Origin: Lachnospiraceae bacterium
GTDB taxonomy: Bacteria > Bacillota > Clostridia > Lachnospirales > Lachnospiraceae
Length of the DNA: 5,996 nucleotides
Direction of reading: 5' to 3'
NCBI GenBank assembly: GCA_003453515.1
Contig: DMLD01000025.1
Location: forward strand, 1 to 5,996
Below are positions 1-5,996 of the stretch, piece after piece. The number at the start of each line of letters is the position of its first letter. Positions within the stretch are counted from its first letter, which is position 1. A model generated the notes under the pieces. It had not been told where the DNA came from, searched no databases, and saw only the letters and a list, made by a program, of their open reading frames with translations. A program made the position numbers and the translations under genes.

Positions 1-871
1 ATCGCCGCTGCCGAGACACAGCCTGGAGCTGAAGATCGCCCCATCCGGCGAAAACAATGTCGTATATGAGGATGGCTCCGAGGTGGGAGCAGGCGACACT
101 CCGCCCAAGACCTCCCGTCCGAGGCTTGTGAGTATAGATCCGTTTAGCGACGATTTTTCCGCATTTGTATTCAAGATACAGGCCAATATGAACAAGGCGC
201 ACAGGGATCGTATCGCCTTTATGAGGATATGCTCCGGCAAGTTCGATGCCGGCATGGAGGTCATACATGAGCGCGACGGCAAGAAAATGCGTCTGTCCGC
301 TCCGCAGCAGATGATGGCTGAGAACAGACATATCATAGATGAGGCGTATGCAGGCGACATCATAGGCGTTTTCGATCCGGGCATTTTTTCCATAGGAGAT
401 ACGCTCTACACCGGCAAAAGTCCGATCCGCTTTGAGGGGATACCTACCTTTGCGCCGGAGCACTTTGCCAGAGTCCGCCAGATCGACACGATGAAGAGAA
501 AGCAGTTCACCAAGGGAATATATCAGATCGCCGAGGAAGGCGCTATACAGATATTCCGCGAGGTCAACACCGGCATGGAGGAGATACTGGTCGGCGTCGT
601 GGGCGTGCTGCAGTTCGAGGTTCTGACATATCGCCTCAAAAACGAGTACAACGTCGAGATCCGCATGGAGCAGCTCCCATATGAGCACATCCGCTGGATC
701 ACATCACCGGATACGGATCCCGCCGCACTCTCTCTGACTTCGGATACCAAGAGAGTTGAGGATCTGAAGGGCAACCCTCTCTTACTTTTCCAGCACCCTT
801 GGAGCATCACTACCGCGCTCGAGAGAAATGAAGGGCTGACATTGGAGGATTTTTCAAGAAATGAACTATAG
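1..871 (+). CDS. prfC: Peptide chain release factor 3 (RF3), C-terminal part; 5' end outside the window
   Basis: RF3 is a cytoplasmic translational GTPase that removes RF1 or RF2 from the ribosome after peptide release. The frame is open from base 2 to the TAG at 869-871, giving 289 visible residues. E. coli RF3 has 529, so the N-terminal GTPase domain lies upstream and is not seen. The visible part begins near the end of the G domain (SPLPR). It continues into the beta-barrel domain II with the strongly RF3-like FVFKIQANM (from nt 164), HRDRIAFMR, EAYAGDIIGV and FEGIPTFAPE. Domain III follows with FTKGIYQIAEEGAIQIF and VGVVGVLQFE (ending near nt 619), then RLKNEYNVEI. EF-G shares the fold but not this wording, so RF3 is a firm call. 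The GTG at 83 is an internal codon, not the start, because the conserved reading continues upstream of it. The 3' end overlaps the PBP gene by 11 bp. Confidence 0.95.
   Translation, partial: SPLPRHSLELKIAPSGENNVVYEDGSEVGAGDTPPKTSRPRLVSIDPFSDDFSAFVFKIQANMNKAHRDRIAFMRICSGKFDAGMEVIHERDGKKMRLSAPQQMMAENRHIIDEAYAGDIIGVFDPGIFSIGDTLYTGKSPIRFEGIPTFAPEHFARVRQIDTMKRKQFTKGIYQIAEEGAIQIFREVNTGMEEILVGVVGVLQFEVLTYRLKNEYNVEIRMEQLPYEHIRWITSPDTDPAALSLTSDTKRVEDLKGNPLLLFQHPWSITTALERNEGLTLEDFSRNEL
844..848 (+). promoter_or_regulatory. Shine-Dalgarno sequence for the PBP gene, inside the end of prfC
   Basis: GGAGG lies 12 bases before the ATG at 861, which is longer than the usual 5-9. No other in-frame start is better placed, and the ATG at 861 leaves a sensible cytoplasmic N-terminus before the membrane anchor. 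The site is within prfC codons, which fits translation of the two genes from one mRNA. Confidence 0.6.
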
Positions 872-3425
872 TGAGAACGGAGTCAAAAAAAAGGCCGAAG
901 CACTCAGATGCAGGAGTGTCAGGATCTCTAAAAAGGTGCAGGTTTTGTTCTTGCGCCTTGGCTTTTTGTTGCTGATCGGTGCATTTTTCTATATGTCCTA
1001 CTTAGGTTACAGATATATGCACTCCATGATCGACGAGGTCCCGAACGTCAAGACCATCGAGCTTGTACCGACCGGAAAGCCGACTCTCATACTCGACGAC
1101 AGCGGCGAGACCGTGCGCACCCTGACCGCGGACGATATCAACAGATCGTACACCATGCTCGACCAGATGCCAAGGAACCTTCAAAATGCGTTCATCGCCA
1201 TCGAGGACAGCTCGTTTCGCTCGCACGAGGGGATCGACTCCGTCGGCACGCTCAAAGCCTTTGTGACCGGGCTTACCAACGGCGGCAACTTCTCGCAGAG
1301 CTCGACCACGATCACCCAGCAGCTTTTGAAAAATCAGGTCCTGACGGGTGGTGAGGAGCATGATTTTGCCTCCAGATTCAAAAGAAAGTTTAAAGAGCTT
1401 TATATGGCTCTGTCTCTCGAAAACCGCTACTCCAAGGATGAGATCCTCGAATACTATCTGAATACCATAGCTCTCGGGCAGAACACTCTCGGTGTCGAGG
1501 CTGCCTCGATGAGATATTTCAACAAGCACGTCTCCGATCTCACTCTTTCGGAATGTGCCACGCTGGCTGCCATCGCCAAGAACCCCGTTTCCTACAACCC
1601 CATAAACCACGCTGCCAGAAACCGCAACCGCGAGCTTTTGGTGCTGACCGCCATGCAGGAACAGGGTCTTATCACATCCGAGGAGTACGAAAAGGCAATT
1701 GAGGACAATGTGCAGGTGCGCGTACAGCGCTACAACGAGGAATATGTAAAGGACAAGAACCCGACATCCTTTTTCACGGATGCCCTCATCCTGTCCGTCA
1801 TAGAGGATCTGAAAAAGGAGCTCGGCTACACCGACACTCAGGCTGCCAACGCCATATACACCGGAGGTCTGGTCATCAAAAGCACACAGGATACGAACAT
1901 GCAGACCGTGTGTGACAAGGAGCTCAACGACCCCAAAAACTATCCTTCAAACGTGAAGTACCAGCTGAACTATCAGCTGACCATCGAGCATACTAACGGT
2001 ATCTTGGAATCCTTCAATTTTTCCGATATGAAAAAATGGTACGAGGAAAACAACAAACCTATCAAATCCTACTTCAAGTCGGAAAGGCAAGCTCACGCCG
2101 TGATCGCGCCGTTCAGACACCACGTCGTCACGAAGCAGGATACGGTCATAGCAGAATCCATAAGAACCATAATAGAGCCGCAGTGCTCGTTTGTCCTCAT
2201 GGATCAGACGACCGGCGAGATCAAGGCGTTGGTGGGCGGACGCGGTGAAAAGGAGGAAAGCCTTTGCTACAACAGGGCTACCGCTGCCACCAGACAGCCG
2301 GGTTCGACTATGAGCGTGCTGTCTGCCTATCTCCCCGCGCTTGACACCTCGGGGATCACTCTGGGAAATGTCTACGATGATACCAAGTACAACTATCCGA
2401 ACACCGAGCAGCCCGTCAACAATATATATAAGGATACCTACCACGGACTGACTACCGAGCGTGACGCCATCAAAAACTCTATCAATGTAGTAGCCGTAAA
2501 AACGCTGGATCAGGTCACTCCTCATGTAGGCTACAGCTATTTGTTAAATCTTGGCTTCACAACCTTGGTCGATGGCTACTCTGATGATACGGGTCACTCC
2601 TATACGGACATATCCCTGCCTCTGGCTCTGGGACAGCTCACCAAGGGCGTGACCAATCATGAGCTTACAGGCGCCTTTGCCACCATAGCAAACGGAGGCG
2701 TGTATCACCAGCCCCACCTCTACACCACGATAAAGGATAAGGATGACAACACCCTCATCGACCACACCATGAGCACTTCCAAGCGTGTCATGAAGGAAAG
2801 CACGGCATGGCTTCTCACCGACACCATGCGCGAGGAGGTCGCGGAGTTCGATTCGGGAAGTGTCAAATTCGGTAGCAGCGACATGGTCATTGCAGGGAAA
2901 AGCGGTATCACTACCGACAACAATGACCTGTGGTTCGTCGGATACACACCGTACCTGAGCGCCGGTATATGGTGCGGCTTTGACGGGAACCGTTCCCAGA
3001 AAAACGGTAACTATCACAAGCTGATCTGGAAAAATATAATGGAAAAGATCAATTCACGCTATGAAACAAAGAATTCCTTCCCCGCACCGGAAGGGATCAT
3101 CTCGGCGACCATCTGTACCAAGTGCGGCAAGCTCGCCATCGACAATCTGTGTGAGGATGCTGTGGGTGGCTCGTGTAAGAGAGTTGAATTTTTTACGGAA
3201 TCAACGGTGCCTACAGACTCGTGCGACTGCCATCTGCGCTGCCGTATCTGCAAATCCTCCGGGCTTCTCGCCGGAGACGGCTGCCCGGAAGCGGATGTTT
3301 ATGACGTAGTGTATCTTCAGAAAAAGGACGAGGCAGCAGGTGAGGGCAAGACTCAGGACTCTCCTCTCATCATGCCCGAATACCTCATAGATTCGATATG
3401 TGAGATACATAATGCATCCAGGTAA
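861..3425 (+). CDS. Class A (bifunctional) penicillin-binding protein with altered transpeptidase SxxK motif
   Basis: An 854-residue membrane-anchored peptidoglycan synthase acting outside the cell. Residues 1-27 form a basic cytoplasmic tail, and about 28-50 form one transmembrane anchor. The GT51 glycosyltransferase domain follows. It has catalytic Glu115 in EDSSFRSHEG, SSTTITQQLLKN (147-158) where most families have GGSTITQQ, RKFKELYMALSLE (175-187) with the probable second conserved Glu at 179, then SKDEILEYYLN and LTLSECATLAAIAKNP. The transpeptidase domain has RQPGSTMS with putative nucleophile Ser482. Ser485 stands where the SxxK lysine should be. It also has SIN (540-542) and KSG (680-682) followed by WFVGYTP. 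Residues 752-808 contain nine cysteines in a C-terminal extension of a kind seen in clostridial PBPs. The length is normal for the class. The glycosyltransferase looks competent, whereas the transpeptidase may be inactive or unusual. It is probably co-transcribed with prfC. Two TAA stops stand in tandem (3423-3428). The ponA/mrcA-type family is clear, but the exact orthologue is not, so no symbol is given. Confidence 0.93.
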   Translation: MNYSENGVKKKAEALRCRSVRISKKVQVLFLRLGFLLLIGAFFYMSYLGYRYMHSMIDEVPNVKTIELVPTGKPTLILDDSGETVRTLTADDINRSYTMLDQMPRNLQNAFIAIEDSSFRSHEGIDSVGTLKAFVTGLTNGGNFSQSSTTITQQLLKNQVLTGGEEHDFASRFKRKFKELYMALSLENRYSKDEILEYYLNTIALGQNTLGVEAASMRYFNKHVSDLTLSECATLAAIAKNPVSYNPINHAARNRNRELLVLTAMQEQGLITSEEYEKAIEDNVQVRVQRYNEEYVKDKNPTSFFTDALILSVIEDLKKELGYTDTQAANAIYTGGLVIKSTQDTNMQTVCDKELNDPKNYPSNVKYQLNYQLTIEHTNGILESFNFSDMKKWYEENNKPIKSYFKSERQAHAVIAPFRHHVVTKQDTVIAESIRTIIEPQCSFVLMDQTTGEIKALVGGRGEKEESLCYNRATAATRQPGSTMSVLSAYLPALDTSGITLGNVYDDTKYNYPNTEQPVNNIYKDTYHGLTTERDAIKNSINVVAVKTLDQVTPHVGYSYLLNLGFTTLVDGYSDDTGHSYTDISLPLALGQLTKGVTNHELTGAFATIANGGVYHQPHLYTTIKDKDDNTLIDHTMSTSKRVMKESTAWLLTDTMREEVAEFDSGSVKFGSSDMVIAGKSGITTDNNDLWFVGYTPYLSAGIWCGFDGNRSQKNGNYHKLIWKNIMEKINSRYETKNSFPAPEGIISATICTKCGKLAIDNLCEDAVGGSCKRVEFFTESTVPTDSCDCHLRCRICKSSGLLAGDGCPEADVYDVVYLQKKDEAAGEGKTQDSPLIMPEYLIDSICEIHNASR

Positions 3426-3433
3426 TAACCCCT

Positions 3434-5314
3434 CTACTTTCCGTTTCTGACAGCGTGAGCCAACCGGTCAGGCTCGGATTCAAAGAATGCAGCGACCGCG
3501 TCAGCTGCGCGCCGATCCATGCCATCCACGGCGGCAAGCTCGTCTGTGGTGGCATTTTTTATATCCTCGAGCGAATCAAAGTGACGCATCAGTGCGAGTC
3601 TCCTCTTCGGTCCGATGCCCGGTATATCGTCAAGTATCGAGTGGACCTGCCCCTTGCTTCGTATCTGCTTGTGGTACTCTATGGCAAATCTGTGCGTCTC
3701 GTCCTGTATCCTTGTGATCAGGTGAAAGCCCTGTCCATGCGTGTCTATGGGTATCTCCTCATCGTGAAAATACAGACCTCTGGTCCTGTGATGATCGTCC
3801 TTGACCATGCCGCACACGGGAACATCGACTCCAAGCCTTTTCAGCACGTCCTCGCAGACATGCACCTGTCCCTTGCCTCCGTCCATAAAAATGATATCCG
3901 GAAAGTGCGCGAACGAATCCCCCTCCGAGAGTCCTTCCCTCTTTCCGTGCTCAAACCGCCTTGTCAGCATCTCATCCATCGAGCCGTAGTCGTCAGGTCC
4001 CGATACGGAGCGGATCTTGAACTTCCTGTAGTCATTTTTCTTGGGTCTGCCATCCTCGAAAACGACCATCGATCCAACCGTTTCAAACCCGTTGATGTGG
4101 GATATGTCGTAGGATTCTACCCTATTCAGCTCACCCTGCATTCCAAGCAGCTCCTCTATCTCGTCCATCGCGCCTCTGGTCCGGTCGATCTCCTTTTTCA
4201 GCTTCTCCGAATCCTGTATCAGCACCATGTAGGCATTTCTCTTGGCAAGCTCCAACAGCCTCTCCTTGGCGCCGCGCTGCGGGATGACGGAGTAGACCTT
4301 GTGTCCGCGCTTGTTTGAGAGCCACTCCAAGATCGTCTCGCTGTCGGTGAACTCCTTTTCCGTGACGATCTCCCTTGGGATAAATGGCGTGCCGGCATAC
4401 ATCTGTTTGATAAATGAGGATATAACGTCCTCATCTTTCTCGAATTCTACTCCTGTAAGGAAGAAATGCTCTCTCCCCAGAAGCTTTCCGTCCCTTATGA
4501 AAAATACCTGCATGACCGCTTCGTTCTCACGGCGGGCAAGCGCAAGTATATCCCTGTCCTCCTTCTCGTCAGATGTGATCTTTTGCCTTTCGGTGACTCT
4601 TTTGATGCTCTCTATGAGATCCCTGTATTCCGCTGCCTTCTCAAAGTCCATCTGCTCGGAGGCTTCCATCATCCTGTCATTCAGCTCATGCCTTATCTCG
4701 GATGTGTCGCCCTGCAAAAACTTAAGTGCTTTTTCAAAATTTTGTCTGTACTCCTCCTTGGAGATCAAGCCGCGGCACGGAGCCTTGCACTGACCCATGT
4801 CATAGTAAAGGCACGGTCTTTTGGTCTTTTCCGGATCTATCTTTCCGGAGCAGTATCTCAAATGATAAATCCTGTTTATAAGATCAACTGCCTCTCTGAT
4901 CGCAGCCGCACTGGTAAAGGGTCCGAAGTACTTGTTGCCGTCGTGCTTCATCTGACGCGAAAACAAGAGCCTTGGAAAAGGCTCCTGTATCGTCGCTTTT
5001 ATATAAGGATAGGTCTTTCCGTCCTTAAGCATCGTGTTGTACTTTGGCTCGTGCTCCTTTATCAGGTTGCACTCAAGAACCAGAGCCTCCAGCTCGGAGT
5101 CCGTCACGATGTATTCAAACCAGCTTATCTTCGAGATCATCTTCTCGATCTTGGGAGAGACGTTCCTGCTCTCCTGGAAATACTGCCTCACCCTGTTTTT
5201 TAGGGATATTGCCTTTCCGACATATATGATCTCATCGGATGCATCATGCATCAGATAAACTCCCGGCTTGGCAGGAAGCTTCTTCAGCTCCTCAGGTATA
5301 TCAAAGTGTTCCAT
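3434..5314 (-). CDS. uvrC: Excinuclease ABC subunit C (UvrC)
   Basis: UvrC is the nuclease of bacterial nucleotide excision repair. Recruited by UvrB at a lesion, it cuts the damaged strand on both sides. Starting at 5314 it has 626 residues, normal for the family (E. coli 610). The N-terminal GIY-YIG nuclease has GVY (Tyr20), YVG (Tyr31), Arg41, Tyr45 and Glu81, matching the catalytic set known from Thermotoga UvrC. Cys155, 168, 176 and 180 match the four iron-sulfur cluster cysteines. A UVR helix for UvrB binding lies around 208-243. The RNase H-like nuclease has Asp403 (YDISH), GPDDYGSM (440-446), Asp478 (DGGKGQ) and His541 (DETHRFAI). Two helix-hairpin-helix motifs occur near 561-580 and 593-611. 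The frame stays open upstream to 5467, but that stretch is the ftsH tail read in another frame. GGAGG at 5325-5321, six bases from ATG 5314, fixes the start. A second ATG at 5320 directly abuts that site and is unlikely. The start overlaps ftsH by 14 bp. All key residues are present. Confidence 0.96.
   Translation of the reverse strand: MEHFDIPEELKKLPAKPGVYLMHDASDEIIYVGKAISLKNRVRQYFQESRNVSPKIEKMISKISWFEYIVTDSELEALVLECNLIKEHEPKYNTMLKDGKTYPYIKATIQEPFPRLLFSRQMKHDGNKYFGPFTSAAAIREAVDLINRIYHLRYCSGKIDPEKTKRPCLYYDMGQCKAPCRGLISKEEYRQNFEKALKFLQGDTSEIRHELNDRMMEASEQMDFEKAAEYRDLIESIKRVTERQKITSDEKEDRDILALARRENEAVMQVFFIRDGKLLGREHFFLTGVEFEKDEDVISSFIKQMYAGTPFIPREIVTEKEFTDSETILEWLSNKRGHKVYSVIPQRGAKERLLELAKRNAYMVLIQDSEKLKKEIDRTRGAMDEIEELLGMQGELNRVESYDISHINGFETVGSMVVFEDGRPKKNDYRKFKIRSVSGPDDYGSMDEMLTRRFEHGKREGLSEGDSFAHFPDIIFMDGGKGQVHVCEDVLKRLGVDVPVCGMVKDDHHRTRGLYFHDEEIPIDTHGQGFHLITRIQDETHRFAIEYHKQIRSKGQVHSILDDIPGIGPKRRLALMRHFDSLEDIKNATTDELAAVDGMDRRAADAVAAFFESEPDRLAHAVRNGK
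3521..3560 (+). terminator. Candidate intrinsic terminator for the prfC-PBP transcript, located inside uvrC
   Basis: On the + strand, 3521-3531 can pair with 3544-3553: GCCA/TGGC, a bulged T at 3525, CCAC/GTGG, then one G-T and one G-C pair. That makes 10 pairs around a 12-base loop. One A and then T6 (3555-3560) follow. This is the form expected of a Rho-independent terminator about 95 bp past the PBP stop. The same bases encode the second helix-hairpin-helix of UvrC on the other strand, so the hairpin could be a by-product of coding. I see no better candidate between 3425 and 3521. Confidence 0.35.
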
Positions 5315-5996
5315 CGTCATCCTCCGGCTCATCCCCGGCATTTTCCGGCTCTTCTCCGGCTTTCTCTGACTCTTCTCCGGCTTCATCCGTTTCGTCTGTG
5401 TTGTCCGGATCAGCGACTGTTCCGTCAGGGTTCTTTTTCTTAAGCTTAATGCCGGTCTCCGTCTCAAATATCTCCACGAATTCCTTGCCTGTTATCGTCT
5501 CTTTTTCTATAAGATGAGCGGCGAGCTTCTCGAGGACCTCCTTATACTCTACTATGATCGACTTGGCTTTGTCGTGGCAGGATTCAAGTATGGATTTAAC
5601 TTCCTGATCTATCTCAGCCTCGGTCTGTTCTCCGCAGTTCGACACCGGTCGCCCGTCGAGATAACGGCTTGTGATGGTCTCGAGTCCCATCATTCCGAAC
5701 CGCTCGCTCATACCGTACTGTGTGACCATAGCCCTTGCGATCGAGGTCGCCTTCTCTATATCATTGGATGCGCCCGTGGTCACATCGTCAAACTCGACCT
5801 CCTCAGCCGCACGTCCACCCAAAAGACCCGTGATCTGATCGAGAAGCTCTCCCTTTTTCATAAGATACTTCTCTTCCTCGGGAACCTGCATAACATATCC
5901 GAGCGCTCCCATGGTTCTGGGTACTATGGTTATCTTCTGCACCGGCTCGGTATTTTTCAGAAGTGTCATGACGAGAGCGTGACCTATCTCGTGATG
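5301..5996 (-). CDS. ftsH: ATP-dependent zinc metalloprotease FtsH, C-terminal protease part; 5' end outside the window
   Basis: FtsH is a membrane-anchored AAA+ protease that extracts and degrades misfolded membrane proteins and some regulators. Only the last 231 residues are visible; the membrane segments and AAA+ ATPase lie beyond the right edge. The visible frame begins at the M41 peptidase active site, HHEIGH (5996-5979), where the two zinc-binding histidines flank the catalytic Glu at 5990-5988. The third zinc ligand is the Asp in GASNDIEKAT (5762-5760). Family-typical segments include PRTMGALGYVMQVPEEE, GGRAAEEVEFDDVTTGA, ARAMVTQYGMSERFG and LIEKETITGKEF. After TGIKLKKK comes a low-complexity acidic tail of about 45 residues that ends in three 7-residue repeats. 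Variable charged tails are common in FtsH and are not needed for catalysis. The TGA stop is at 5303-5301, inside uvrC. The protease domain looks intact. Confidence 0.96.
   Translation of the reverse strand, partial: HHEIGHALVMTLLKNTEPVQKITIVPRTMGALGYVMQVPEEEKYLMKKGELLDQITGLLGGRAAEEVEFDDVTTGASNDIEKATSIARAMVTQYGMSERFGMMGLETITSRYLDGRPVSNCGEQTEAEIDQEVKSILESCHDKAKSIIVEYKEVLEKLAAHLIEKETITGKEFVEIFETETGIKLKKKNPDGTVADPDNTDETDEAGEESEKAGEEPENAGDEPEDDDGTL
5319..5381 (-). repeat. Three tandem 21-bp repeats encoding the acidic FtsH tail
   Basis: Read on the - strand, three adjacent 21-bp units encode AGEESEK (5381-5361), AGEEPEN (5360-5340) and AGDEPED (5339-5319). Each begins GCCGGRGA and keeps the frame, so copy number could change without breaking ftsH. 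The last unit contains the uvrC Shine-Dalgarno sequence. The similarity holds at the DNA level and not only in the protein, which suggests duplication. Confidence 0.8.
5321..5325 (-). promoter_or_regulatory. Shine-Dalgarno sequence that decides the uvrC start
   Basis: Read on the - strand, GGAGG is followed after six bases by the ATG at 5314-5312. The spacing is ideal and selects this start over the ATG at 5320, which has no spacer, and over the ATG at 5467. The site lies in the third copy of the ftsH tail repeat (5319-5339), so uvrC is likely translated from the ftsH mRNA, possibly with coupling. Confidence 0.8.

Noticed and set aside
1002..1610. Open frame of 202 codons on the - strand, opposite the PBP glycosyltransferase domain
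   Set aside because: It mirrors conserved GT51 motifs and has no family resemblance of its own.
3258..3289. Inverted repeat TCCGGGC...GCCCGGA with a nested TCTC/GAGA hairpin, as a terminator for uvrC
   Set aside because: The stem is good (7 GC-rich pairs), but on the - strand it is followed only by a short TTT, and it lies about 150 bp past the uvrC stop inside PBP coding sequence. The evidence is too weak to call.
3457..3475. GAGCC...GGCTC inverted repeat just past the PBP stop
   Set aside because: A five-pair stem with no T run after it, within uvrC codons; probably chance.
3455..4318. Open frame of 287 codons on the + strand, opposite uvrC
   Set aside because: It lies wholly antisense to strongly conserved UvrC codons, its protein has no recognisable domain, and no ribosome binding site stands out. 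It is best explained by codon usage.
4466..5203. Open frame of 245 codons on the + strand, opposite uvrC
   Set aside because: It is antisense to the GIY-YIG and UVR regions of UvrC, with no domain or start signal.
5315..5467. N-terminal extension of UvrC by 51 residues, starting at 5467
   Set aside because: The stretch is basic and low in complexity, matches no UvrC, and is the ftsH tail read in another frame. The ATG at 5314 has a well-spaced GGAGG and gives the family-typical N-terminus.
1..5996. A new defence, toxin-antitoxin or mobile system
   Set aside because: All four genes are recognisable housekeeping families, with no foreign-looking composition, integrase, terminal repeats or small unassigned gene.

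Overview
The window is fully coding and holds four genes in two convergent pairs. On the + strand are the C-terminal part of a peptide chain release factor 3 gene (prfC, 1-871) and a complete class A penicillin-binding protein gene (861-3425). On the - strand are the C-terminal part of an ftsH protease gene (5301-5996, entering from the right edge) and a complete uvrC gene (3434-5314). No RNA gene, mobile element, CRISPR array or gene-free stretch of any length is visible.

The organism is most likely a Firmicute of the class Clostridia, probably Lachnospiraceae. The protein wording resembles that group: the FtsH C-terminal domain (IVPRTMGALGYVMQVPEEEK, then YLDGRPVSNCGE), the UvrC opening (MEHFDIPEELKKLPAKPGVY) and the PBP glycosyltransferase segment (NTIALGQNTLGVEAASMRYF). 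GC content is moderate, with frequent ATA and AGA/AGG codons. This placement comes from remembered family resemblance, not a search.

Both gene pairs are tightly packed. The PBP start lies inside the end of prfC (11-bp overlap) and the uvrC start lies inside the end of ftsH (14-bp overlap), so each pair is probably co-transcribed and may be translationally coupled. The two stop codons that face each other are separated by only 8 bp. A bulged hairpin followed by T6 (3521-3560), inside uvrC but oriented for + strand transcripts, is a candidate terminator for the prfC-PBP unit. If it is real, the convergent mRNAs overlap at their 3' ends.

The genes are housekeeping functions: translation termination and recycling, peptidoglycan synthesis, membrane protein quality control and nucleotide excision repair. 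They do not form an obvious pathway, and I see no convincing new system.

The most unusual observation is in the PBP. Its glycosyltransferase catalytic glutamates are present, but the transpeptidase SxxK motif reads S-T-M-S, so the general-base lysine is missing. The SxN motif and a KSG version of KTG remain. Secondary points are a nine-cysteine cluster near the PBP C-terminus, an A8 run at PBP codons 9-11, and an acidic FtsH tail made of three 21-bp tandem repeats, the last of which supplies the uvrC Shine-Dalgarno sequence.
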